From positions 620,001 through 684,000 of the forward strand of contig NC_065530.1 of assembly GCF_020184175.1 (NCBI RefSeq): a DNA stretch of 64,000 nt. Direction: 5' to 3'. This document shows positions 37,077 through 47,876 of the stretch, piece after piece. Origin of the DNA: Aphis gossypii (Eukaryota; Arthropoda; Insecta; Hemiptera; Aphididae). The position numbers and the translations under genes were made by a program. Each line of letters opens with the position of its first letter. Within the stretch, counting starts at the first letter, position 1. The notes below the pieces were generated by a model. It did no database searches. It was given only the letters and a program-made list of their open reading frames with translations, and was not told the origin of the DNA.

Positions 37077-38335
37077 ATCGTCTAATACTTGAGTTTATCT
37101 AATACGGAATTTTCATTATTTATGTCCACTAAATAATGAGAAAATATTCTACATACATTTTTTTTAAAAGCTGTTGTTTGTTTAGCACATAAATAATTTT
37201 TAATTAATCATCTATTATAATAATATTATAAAAATATAATATTATTTCATACATAGTTATGCTTGGAGTATTTTATTTACCTTTTTTTTACTTACATAAA
37301 TAATATATACAAATACTATACACAACTACACAAGGATACCTACATGTTTGGTTTATAAATAATCAATTATAATATTATTTGTTTACTTAAATAGACAATC
37401 TTAAAACAAATATAACTATAACTTATTATTAGTTACTAAGTATTAGTTAGTACTTACTCTTAACAGCAATTTATATATTTTCATGTTTTATTTTGCATTG
37501 CAATTATACTCATTTGAATAAAAAAATGTGTGTCTACTACATACGTATGTGTGTAATAGAAATGTATTTTTAATTAAATTAATAGAAACAGATTTATAGG
37601 TACTATTTAGGTATTGATTGATTACGATATAAGTACCAAGATCCTAACATGGGATATATTTTTTATTTACATGATATTACCAACGGATTAAAATTTTTAT
37701 TTTGTTAATATATCTTAAAGGTTTTGGTTATATAACCTCTATAAATAATAGTTTTAATTTCTCAAAATCAAAGAACACTAAGAAAAGAATACTAATTACT
37801 AATATAACTTACTAGGTAATCTAGACAAGCGGTAGCGTGTCAAGCCAAGTTCTAGCTACAGAACTAGCGAGCAGCACCGTGTGTAATAAATATTACACGA
37901 ACCATTTGGAGCCACTTTTGACCCCCTCATAACTCAAGAACTATTCCACATAAACATGTAAAATTTGGCTCATATATTGAGACTTACGAGATACATATGT
38001 TTTCCAAATTTCATAAACATACCTCAAACCGTTATTTATATATTAACGTCCCAAAATCGTCATTTTTATGACTGACTGACTTACCTATAGATCAAAATTC
38101 TAACCCAGTTCCAGATGACCTAAAAAGTTCAAATTTGGCATACAGATAGGTAGTTAGGTTAATACAAAGGAAAAAATCAGAAACTTGAAGATTTTTAATT
38201 TAAAATTTTTTAATTTTTTATCAATTGATTTTATTATAATTTTGCAATTAATTACCTATCTATTATGTTTTATTTTTCAATAAATTAATTAATTGCCTCT
38301 AATTTAATGTAGTGTTGACTTAAATTGTTCCGCTA
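37077..38335. repeat. 3' flank with a widespread repeat-like block
   Basis: No gene. The stretch at about 37840-38160 differs from its AT-rich flanks. It contains the inverted pair AGTTCTAGCT/AGAACTAGC and phrases such as GACTGACTGACTTACC and CAAATTTGGCATACAGATAG that look like old transposon sequence. Confidence 0.35.
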
Positions 38336-38349
38336 ACCTTACGTACAGC

Positions 38350-38572
38350 CGAATATGTGTCGATATTGTCGACCCGCGCGCAGCAACATGTAGAGTACAA
38401 CCGCCTGCGCACGCTATACCACCCCGACTTGGCCAAATTAAGTATAAGTAGAAAACGCATAAAAAAAATTCCAGATACTGAATGGGCAATTTACCCAAAC
38501 ATTTTAAAAGTTCAGGAAAATATAAATAATGACACACAAAAAAAAACCCCCCGTAAACGTAGGAAAATATAA
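38350..38572 (+). other. Small basic ORF of unknown nature
   Basis: An open plus frame of about 71 codons lacks an ATG at its start. It encodes RAQQHVEYNRLRTLYHPDLA then KRIKKIPDTEWAIYPNIL and a Lys/Arg tail PRKRRKI. The first third is markedly GC-richer than its surroundings. An imperfect copy of its end (GTAGGAAAATA) repeats 50 bp downstream. It may be the C-terminal fragment of a transposon protein. I recognise no domain. Confidence 0.25.
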
Positions 38573-38701
38573 ATAAAACACAAAAAAAAAAATTATAACC
38601 CGTACATGTAGGAAAATACAATAGTTTATTAAAAACCATTTGGAAATTATTTTAATATGATTTAATAGCTATTAATAATTTACTTACAAAAAAGTAATGA
38701 T

Positions 38702-39276
38702 ATCCCAACAAAACATATATGTAAAATGATATCCAAATTCAATTAAATAATATGCTTTGGATGTAGACTTCAACGACAAAAGAAGTGAGATCTAAATGGA
38801 TGCCAAGTTCAATGGTCAGTCCTGAAATGTATTTATAACAACATAAAATATAATTTCTTCTTATCACTTATGATAATGTTTTGAAGCCTAAGGTCTGACT
38901 TGGCTAGTTTCCATACACGAATTATGTTATAGCCTTCGCAAGTTCTAAAGTTGTAAGTTCTTTTTTATCCTTCTAAAAATTTGGCTTGCTGGTAGAAACT
39001 ATAGCTATCGAATACAGTGCTCTTCCATGACTGTTTTGGTTGGTACTTAATAATAATTCGTATATGACAACTAGCCAAGTCAGACCTTAGGCTTCAAAAC
39101 ATTAACCTAAGTGATAAGAAGAAATTATATTTTATGTTGTTATAAATAAATTTCAGGACTGACCATTGAACTTGGCATCCATTTAGATCTCACTTCTTTT
39201 GTCGTTGAAGTCAACATCCAAAGCATATTATTTAATTGAACTTGGCTATCATTTTACATATATGTTTTGTTGGGAT
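38702..39276. mobile_element. 575-bp foldback element with 208-bp inverted arms
   Basis: The left arm 38702-38909 is the near-perfect reverse complement of the right arm 39069-39276, with only scattered substitutions and small gaps. The weaker pairing CATACACGAATTAT/ATAATTCGTATATG extends each arm slightly inward. The 159-bp centre has no ORF. Termini are ATCCCAACAAAAC and its complement. No convincing target duplication was found. The transcript would form a long hairpin. It sits between the cuticular-type and RAM genes. Confidence 0.8.
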
Positions 39277-39829
39277 TTATATTTAAGTGATTTAACTTAC
39301 TATCGGTTCATTATTAATAACAAGTAATTATTTATGTAACCTTTTGTAAAAATAATAATTAAAGAAATATGATCACTACTCCATATGGTAAACATTCATC
39401 AACATTATTTATGAAGAAGATATTTACATACATTTTATTAATTCAAATACTTTAATTAATCAATAAAAAAATCAAACATAATACACAACTATTATGCATT
39501 TATGCAGTTCAATGCTTTTTATTAAATAAAAAATCAATTACAATGAGAGTCACTAATAGACAATCATACATTGCATGTATTCAAGGTAGTACTCCTACCT
39601 ATTAGTAACATAATATGAAATCATTTTAGTCTTAAATAATTTATCTTGATCAAATAAATAATTATATTATTATATTTATTTATTAAAATCTCAAAATGTT
39701 TATTTTTTAAAAGGAAATAATTATTATAATGGATTTTTTTTAATGTTTTAATTTTAAAGAGTAAATTATTATACAAATCAGAATCCCTGAATAATACAAT
39801 TCACACATATATACTGCAAAGAAATTATC

Positions 39830-40189
39830 TTATCTTCTAAAATCATTATTGTAACCATAATTTGGATTTTTATGATGAGAATAATGTGAATGTCTATCAT
39901 TTGTGTCTTCCCATTTTCTTTTATTTTCTCTTCTACGATTCCAGAATGGTCTATAAGAAGGAACTAATGGAGGAGTTGTAGACCCAAGTTTTACCATAGC
40001 AACATAATCTTCATCATCATCTGTATATCGACTGATAAACTCCTTCTCAAATTGCAATAACTTTTCTTTCTGATCCTCTGTTGGTGGTTCATCGCCACAT
40101 ATTTCAAGGATTTTAATTGTAGTAATATTGTCTTTAATAACTATTTCATGTTTGATATCAAATGATTTTTGATTACTTGGAGATGTCAT
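39830..40189 (-). CDS. RNMT-activating mini-protein (RAM) homologue
   Basis: This ATG-initiated frame of 119 residues lies in the last exon of the CULT transcription unit. Residues 47-75 include FEKEFISRYTDDDEDYVAM and TTPPLV, which match the N-terminal activation segment of vertebrate RAM (RAMAC/FAM103A1), the small cofactor that stimulates the mRNA cap guanine-N7 methyltransferase RNMT. A basic Asn/Arg/His/Tyr-rich tail (RRRENKRK then HYSHHKNPNYGYNNDFRR) fits the RNA-binding C-terminus of RAM. The first 40 residues are an extension not typical of RAM. The ATG lies two bases after the TAA of the upstream CULT frame and is in a different frame from it. It has an A at -3, a favourable initiation context. 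Nuclear cap methylation is the expected role. Family assignment is by short motif similarity. Confidence 0.75.
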   Translation of the reverse strand: MTSPSNQKSFDIKHEIVIKDNITTIKILEICGDEPPTEDQKEKLLQFEKEFISRYTDDDEDYVAMVKLGSTTPPLVPSYRPFWNRRRENKRKWEDTNDRHSHYSHHKNPNYGYNNDFRR

Positions 40190-40194
40190 TTTTA
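40190..40194 (-). promoter_or_regulatory. Stop-start junction TAA-AA-ATG between two reading frames
   Basis: The CULT frame ends in TAA at 40194-40192, two A residues follow, and the RAM frame starts with ATG at 40189. Such spacing suits termination-coupled reinitiation or a dicistronic mRNA. An independent promoter inside the preceding intron (40254-40522) cannot be excluded; no TATA box with an initiator was noticed there. Confidence 0.6.
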
Positions 40195-42592
40195 ATCTGA
40201 GATCTCTTCAATAGTAGAAAAATGTTTTGGCACCACAATCAATGAATCAGCATCTTAAATAAAGAACCAAAATTATAATGAGATAGAAAATAAATAGAAT
40301 TAGTGGATATTAATGCAAAATATAGCTAAAATTAAAAACTTAAAAAGTATACTTCAAGAAAAATTTTTTTAAATAATTTTAATAAATAAAAAAAAAAAAT
40401 GAATGCACTAGTGAAAAATATAAGATGGCCAACAACACATCAACAATACCCTACTGGTTAATAGAATCTTAGTTTACATTTTTTTGTTTTTAAATCACTT
40501 ACAGTTAACAAGTTAAACTTACGTAGTTCATTAATAATACTTGAGATGATGACAACATAAAACCCTTCTTTTGATGGATATATTTTATCACTTGTAGCCA
40601 AATGTAAAGGTTCAAACATCCTTCAACATAATAAAGTATATACAATACATATATCAGTATACTTATTTAAAATAATCAGTAATAATTATTGTAAAATAAA
40701 CAAACATTACAAGCATAGTGTTTAAATTAACAGTTAGTTCTATACATTAAATAAAATGTAAGCTTATAGATATAGTATTATTTATTACAAAATTGAGAAT
40801 AATTTGTATTTAGATTCTGCATCAAGTAATATATGTATTAATTTTACAATTTTTTTTTTTTTTTTTTTTATCAGTGTACACATAAATAGTCAATAAAATG
40901 TTTCAGATTTTGATCTTGAGAATGGTTTTTTGATCTAATATATACTTTAAAGATTCCTAGCATTTTTCAAAATAATTTTATACTATGAACTTACAAACTA
41001 TGCAAACTGCTTTATAGTAAAGGTGACCGACTGTTATGGACTTTTGATCAACCTTTGAAAATTATTAGATTCTTACAATTAACAAGGAAAAAAGGTCATT
41101 AATAATCAAAAATATATAAATATATTTATATAGGTACATTTCTTTTTTTTAGAATATCATCACGATTGACTTTTTCTAAACCATCTGTTTTATAGTATTT
41201 ACAGTAATGAATTAATAAATCTTAAAGTTAATAACAATGATAATTTAATGTTGAATAATTATTAAATACTAAAACTATAATAAATGTACCTAATACTTTT
41301 GGAAAAAAATAACTGACTTTAATGGATATGTAAAAACATAATTAGAAATATATATAGTGACATAGGCTAACATAGGTTCCCAAACTTTTTTAGTTTACGC
41401 CACCCTAAAATTAAAAAAAACTATTGCACCTCCCGTAAATAAATAAATAAATAACAAAGTTATAGTATTTAAATACACAAATATTTTTATTGTTATGACA
41501 AAATAACATGGCTCGCACCGCACAGTTAGGGAACTGCTAGGCTAACAGATTGTCTCTGCTAGGATTGTTTTAGTTTACAATGATAATATATCATTAAATT
41601 CAAATTTAGAATAGTCATTACAGTGACCCATTTGATGCCTAATGTACAGCAGAGCAGTATCCACTTGCCTACAATTTTATAATACATTATATTTTTTACA
41701 TTGAATTGTAAATTAAAGTTATTTGGTCTTACCTAACCTAGATATATATAATTTCATAACCAAGACTAGGAATTTTAAGTTAGGTTATTAATAGGTTATT
41801 ATAAGTTGGGAATTTTAAGTGCTAAAAGCCAAAAAATATTTTCATTTGTGTTTTATTTTATTTTATTTTATTACACAAAATATGTTAATAGCCAAATAAA
41901 TTTTAATCCAAGTGAAACTAGTTTTTATGACAAGGTACCAAGTTAGGTTAGTATGTAAAGAGCCAGCATATTATTCTCTTACTGGACAAAATATACATTC
42001 TCTAAACTTACCATCCAATATGACGTCCACATTTAGCACATACACAAACTTTCCAAACGTAACCAGGAAACCATGAATCTTCAGTCTGCCACTATCAAAC
42101 AAAAAAAAATATATGCTTTTGATTATTGCATAGTGTGTAATATTTTTTTAATTAAAAATATTATTACAAAGTAAGTTGATGGTTAAAATAATTTAAGTGG
42201 GTATCTAATGTTAAATATAAAATAGTACTAATAATTTAGACATTAAAATAACAAAATAAATAAGTTCTAATAATTTTACTTACATTGCCTTTTCCAACAC
42301 ACAAAGTTTTAGATAGCGTAAGAATTTCAAATTGAGAGTGCAGTGAGTTCTTTACAGTTTGGACTTTAACATTTTTTAGACCGAATAATTGAGATACACG
42401 GCTATTTGAAGCAGCTGGACTGTCAATAGATATAAGTGATGATAATGGTGAAATATCGGTACCACAATGCCGGCAAAGAAAATAGTCATTGACTGCTTTT
42501 GATAAGTCTTCGGAGTGAATATTAGTGTCCTGAAACCTGGCTGAGTTCCCATATGCCAGACAGACAAATAAAATAACCACAGCAAACACCAT
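40192..42592 (-). CDS. Secreted CULT-domain (cereblon-like) protein
   Basis: Coding exons 42592-42284, 42091-42012, 40620-40523 and 40253-40192 join in phase (0, 2, 1) to give 182 residues. Residues 1-17 are a signal peptide (MVFAVVILFVCLAYG). The CULT domain follows: the first zinc pair C40-RH-C43, the segment HSQFEILTL, the block DSWFPGYVWKVCVCAKCGRH with the second zinc pair C121-AK-C124, and IGWMFEP. Trp110, Trp116 and Trp130 match in identity and spacing the three Trp of the thalidomide-binding cage of human cereblon (380, 386, 400). The protein lacks the cereblon LON domain and belongs to the secreted CULT class, whose ligand and function are unknown. The frame stays open upstream of M1 to the acceptor at 42631 but has no ATG there, so 42592 is the chosen start. 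It shares its last exon with the RAM ORF. Confidence 0.85.
41372..41538. mobile_element. 167-bp hAT-type miniature element with 8-bp TSD
   Basis: Termini AGGTTCCCAAACT and the complement AGTTCCCTAACTG are related inverted repeats. The element is bounded by perfect direct repeats AGGCTAAC at 41364-41371 and 41539-41546. Size and duplication length indicate a non-autonomous hAT element. It lies in the CULT intron between exons 3 and 4 of the coding sequence. Confidence 0.75.
41620..41672 (+). repeat. Dispersed CAGTGAC repeat, copy 4
   Basis: This copy has ACAGTGACCCATTTGATGCC followed by ACAGCAGAGCAGTATCCACT, close to the copy at 21136. It lies about 75 bp from the hAT-type miniature element, in a CULT intron. 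Confidence 0.5.
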
Positions 42593-42630
42593 TAGACGGA
42601 TACATTGAAATTTCAATGAAAAATTATAAC

Positions 42631-45600
42631 CTGAAATAATATTATGTTTTAAAAAAATAATTAATAAATAAATTACAGGATCTAAAGCTAGTTTTTTAAA
42701 ATCTGTTTATAATTAGCCAGATAAAACATTATTTTTTTTTATTATAATCTAGTACCATAACCAAGACCAAAACTTAGAACTATAAATTGATTTTTAAATT
42801 TTTTGTCCTGGTTAGATCTAGAAAATAGAAAATGTTTTACGATGCTTATTATAAAACAATTTTCAAACCAGTTTTTAACCCTGATAAATTTCATATGTAA
42901 ATAAATAAATGTCAATATTTATTAGATATGTGAACAACAATTTTAAAACTTATGCTGTAAAATCTGTAGGTAATGTAAGTAAATAAAAATTTAACCAAAA
43001 TAATACATTTTAAAAGGATATCAGTAAATTTTTTTTTTTCTTTCTGACTTACAAATATTAATTATTTTCAGTAGGACATATTTTATATTGATGGCTTTAA
43101 TATTAAAATTAACTTACCAAATATAAAACTTAAAATTAAATCATGTATTTGTATGTTGACTTTTTTTTTGGTACATCAATTTTTATGCAAGTACATAAAA
43201 TATCATAAGAAAATGTAAATAAATGTACCAAATAACTAAAGTTAATATTCTTAATCTAAAGTTTGATAATAGGTCAATTTAGTCTAATATTAAAACTAAA
43301 AACACAAGATTGGTTTTGCTGAAAGTAAATATTTGTGGGCCAGAGAAAAAATAAAGCATACTGGCATTCCCTTAATAGTTATATATAGTAAAAATAAGTT
43401 TTATAAGTAGATAATTGTATATATTCCATAGTAATATACAAAAAATAAAATACAATCAATGAAACTACATTTAGAAATCCTTTTTATTTATTTTTTTATG
43501 CATTAATATGAACTGATGAGTGGACTTTATTAGCATTACTTCCCTCAATAGCCGCATAATTTATTATAAATAAAATATTAGAATAACATTTATAAATCTG
43601 ACAGCTTTTAATTATATGTAATTGTCATAAAATATGTATCTTATTAATTATAACAGTTACATTTTTTAAATTAAAACAAGCATAAATATTAAAAAAAAAA
43701 AAAACAAATGTATTAGTAACAAATCTAAATAATATATTTTATAATGAATGCCTAAATTATTGTTAATTTTTTTTCCTGTTTAGTCTTAATATGCTATTTT
43801 TCATTTGCGTTTTCAATAGTATATTGAAAATATGCAAGGCTTTTAAAAAAATTAACTATCTTCAATAAATAAATAACTTTGGTGGTATAATTATATAGCC
43901 TTCATTATATTCTGACTTTTTGTGTATTCTAAAATATATTTATAACACATTACCTACGAGTTGAATACATTTTTACTCAATGTCTAATACAGTATAATTG
44001 AAATTTTATGTTAAAACATGTTTTCCTTTGTATTAAATTAATTGTCAAGTGAAGCATAAATTAAATATTATATATTTAATTAATTATTCTAGTACAGTTT
44101 AGAATATTTTTTAATTTTGAATTACAGTGTGTTTATTGTTAAAAACAATTTTCCAAATTATAAAATAGTAACTTACATAAAATTATTTGTTAATTTATTA
44201 TGACCAATATTTGTTTATATCTAAATATTACAAAAGAATACAATATCATAGATTCATAATAATTTATTTTTTTCAAGTACCACAGATAATATAATATAAC
44301 ATTACTTGTATTCAAATATGTTGAAACATTCTTTTAAAATTATAAATGAAAGATATTTAAGACTTTTTATTAAATTATTAATAACATATATAACATAGTT
44401 TACTCTTAACATATAGAATGACTAGTTTTTAAACGATTATACTAAAAAACAAAAAAAAAAAATAATAACTAAACAAATTAGAAATTCATAATGAAATGTA
44501 TTACTGACATGATACAACTAAGTTTTTTTTTTTTAAGTATCACGTGTATCTATAAAACAGTTGAATTTTTTGTACATCTATTGTTTAATTACTTATTGCA
44601 ACAGTGGAAATTGTTTTTCAATGGTTCCTAAAATATTTGGTTTGGTTTTACAAATAGTGTAATAGTGATAATAGTGATAATAATAGTTGTTAATAGTGAT
44701 ATTTATTTGTTGTAAAGAACAGCTGTATTTTTAAGAATATTTTGATTGGTGGGATAATAGGTATAACAACAGCAGTTTGTTAAATATTGAATCTATAAAT
44801 TATATCTACTATATTTCAATAAATAAAATGATTTTTTAAGTCTATAATATACATACCTAATGTGGAAATAGTAGTGTAATACCTATATCAGACCTCAAAA
44901 AAAAAAAAAAAAAAATGGAAATAATAGACCCCTACTTGCCTATACAGTCGATATTATTTTACAAGAATAATATAAATACAATATTAATAAGAGGGTTTAC
45001 TTTTGATTAATTAGGGGGCCTCAAGTACTGAGTACTTGGGAATTAACATTATCGAAAAAAATATATGCATAGCAAATAAGGTAAAACTGAATCAGTGGCA
45101 TCTAGGGGGGAATAAGAGATTTTATCTCCCAACCATTCGAATTTCAGAAAATAACTTGTTAGATTAATAACATAACCCTATGTTGTCATTACTTTTAATA
45201 ACTCAAAATACACAATACACATATGTACACATTTATAAGCTATTTTTTTCTGGATCACATCAATTCATTTAAATGTATTGTAACTTAAATGTAACTTATA
45301 ATATTTATGATATACCTATATAATATATAGGTTATATATAATCCCTGTATTGAAAATTCCTGAGCATACAATTGGACTGTATGTGGCTAACAGATGTTAC
45401 TTTGCAATGGAAAAAAAATATTTTTTTTTAAAGTTATTGACTAGATAAACTAAGGAGCACCTATGTTATATAAGAATAAGACCTAAACTAACATATATAA
45501 GTAAAATGCAGTCCATCACTCAGAATTATGATGAAAATCTATAGTTTTGAACGAAAACTATAAAGAAAAATATACAATGACATGAAGAGTATCCTAAGAT

Positions 45601-46459
45601 AAACCAATAAAAACTTGTAACAGCCAACAGGTATACAATAAGCCAAGTCTATGACTTTTCTTAGTCAGACAGAGGTTGAAATGGGCAGAACATCAAGTGA
45701 GCAGATGGTTCACTCATTAAGAAAGTCAAAAAAAAACAAGTAAACAAAGAAATGAACAAAACACAGGTATCAATTAAATTAGTATAATACAGTAAAAAAA
45801 GACTTGAAAAAAATCAGTCTGTTGTTGGTATGAAAATTAAATTAATTAGTGTTGGAAGCAGTAAGTAATTGTCCTAAATAAATCGTTATAAAACATTAAA
45901 ATAATACTAATAATATTATACTATAAAGAAAATAATTATCAAAATAAAAACAATGTTTGTAAATTATACATCAGAATCAAATGATATAAAATATAAATAA
46001 TTTGTCAAAGATATTATCATACCTTTTGTTTATATATTAATACTATAAATAATTGATAAAAAATACAATTAAAATAATAAATGTATAGTAATCATTAATT
46101 AACATAGCAATGTTCACAGTAAAATATTATGAAAATTACCTACCTACTTTTAAAATTAATTTTACCTACCTATACATTAACATATAATTCAACCATAGAT
46201 GCAGCAACACATAGAAAACCATAAAATATTATATCATATATCGTTCTTAAAATGTTCAGTTAGTATCTGACAACGCTAACCAGCAGAATTTCTTATGTGT
46301 TAACAGATAGAATTCTACAGTTAGTCTTAACCGACACTTAACCAGACAAAGTAAGAAAGGCCCTTAATGTACAAACATCCTATCCTATCCTTATGAGTAT
46401 AATATGAATTCCAAATTCAAAACATGTTCTATTATAAAATGTTGTTAACACAAACTTAC
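42631..46459 (-). other. Intron 1 of the CULT/RAM unit
   Basis: This 3.8-kb AT-rich intron is inferred from the acceptor ATTATTTCAG at 42631 and the donor GTAAGT at 46459. It contains many homopolymer runs and a LINE fragment at about 45480-45770, listed separately. No internal coding exon was recognised. Confidence 0.5.
45480..45775 (+). pseudogene. LINE C-terminal fragment
   Basis: Broken plus-strand frames read IYSFERKL followed by IYND and, later, a segment with RQRLKWAEHQVSRW. This resembles the FERKILRKIYG and RLKWAGHVxRM blocks of non-LTR retrotransposon tails. Frameshifts and stops separate them. Only the distal part of the element is present. Confidence 0.4.
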
Positions 46460-46560
46460 CATTAATTAAAAACACGGTGAAAAGGAAGTAGCCGAAGTAG
46501 GAAAACTCAGTCGCGAAGGCGACATATGCGGTATGTGATGAATGAACAAATCAACAAAAT
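46460..46560 (-). other. Probable 5' UTR exon of the CULT/RAM unit
   Basis: A strong donor (AATG|GTAAGTTT) ends at 46460, in a CG-containing stretch upstream of the CULT exons. Splicing to 42630 leaves no in-frame ATG before M1 of the CULT protein. It creates a 19-codon upstream ORF (46525-46466) and a 6-codon one starting at the exon junction. The 5' end of the exon is not resolved. Confidence 0.45.
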
Positions 46561-46932
46561 CGTCAGTTGATTTGGTGAGTCTCTATTATATTACAGTACT
46601 ATTATTATGATTATTAAGTTAATATTTAATATATTAATATAATATATAATAATAATTAAACATTATTACTGTGATAAATATGCATATTTAATATTAATCG
46701 TTTATCGCGTAAATAACATAGTAATAAAGCCATAAGCTATGACTTAATATGAGACATGAGTATGGACTACTGAGTAGTAACATGTTATAATACCTATGAT
46801 GACTATAATATAAAACACTATCGTCGACAACACTCCATACGGCGACGCGTTATCAGAATCAACGGCACCGCCAGCTTACAAAGTCTTTGGACTGCGCCAC
46901 AGTTTAGTAATCCTACGAATGATTCTACGTAC

Positions 46933-46976
46933 AAACCATGAACTAAGATATACCTATATATCTTAGTTCATGGTTT
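46933..46976. repeat. Perfect 20-bp-arm inverted repeat with 4-nt loop
   Basis: Arms at 46933-46952 and 46957-46976 are exact reverse complements (each containing CCATGAACTAAGATA or its complement), separated by CCTA. It lies between the two divergent gene starts. Confidence 0.9.
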
Positions 46977-47714
46977 TAGTATACCTACTAATTACTATTA
47001 TAATTTATAAAATCTACCTATGACCTATTTTCGTGCTTATAGGCTTATTATAGGCTTTCTACATAGTGTTAGGTATACTGTTATACAATATATATTATCA
47101 TAAGCGTAGGTAAAGGGGTTGTTTGGGGTGTTCAAACACCCCCCATCATTAAAGATAAAACAATTTTAAAATAAATATTGTGAATTAAATTTAATGTATA
47201 TTTTTATTTAGACCATAACCCTTTCCGAAAATATTTCCTACCTAGGTCCATGATATATATTACTTATTACTTGTTAGTTACTAAGGTCTAAGATATTTTA
47301 GTTTTTTTATTTATAAGTTTATGATTTATCTATTTCTAAAACCCATGAGGCTTAACAAGAAATAAAAATTGACTGTCAACTGCAGACTGCAGTTAAAGGA
47401 GTTCGCCGTTCAGGAATCTAGGAAATAAATCAGAAGTTTTAAATCTATATTATGCATTTCGATCGCTCGAAATTACGATTGGGTCGTCAACCACGGAAGA
47501 CTTCACAATGAAATTATACGAACATAATATATTAATATATCTATTACAGGAAGGTTTTCGTCCGTTTAAAAAAAAATATATATATTAAGATATGAAATAA
47601 ATCATAACTCGGTTAACTCAAAATGTGCATCTACATTCTACATTCTATAATCTATATTTATTCACAGTATTAACTTAAGCATTAAATAAATGTCAATTAT
47701 CTAATAGACTTAAT

Positions 47715-47876
47715 CAATGGCGTAACCATGGGGGGTGATGTATGTGATATACCCCTTAGACCTTTTTTTTTATAATATAATGAATTATAATTTGTGAGAT
47801 ACCTATAAATGTTTTTTTTTTACAAATAAAAATATCTATATAACCCCCCCACAGAGTAGTCCTAGTTACGACACTG
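47715..47876. mobile_element. 162-bp hAT-type miniature element with 8-bp TSD
   Basis: It starts CAATGGCGTAACCATGGGGG and ends with the related complement (CCCCCCC ... GTTACGACACTG). Perfect 8-bp direct repeats GACTTAAT flank it at 47707-47714 and 47877-47884. The interior is AT-rich with T runs. The CAxTGGCGTAAC terminus is distinct from that of the 2.3-kb element. Confidence 0.75.

Noticed and set aside
42236..42616. CULT start at the TTG codon at 42616
   Set aside because: The codon is TTG, not ATG; the first in-frame ATG (42592) gives a good signal peptide.
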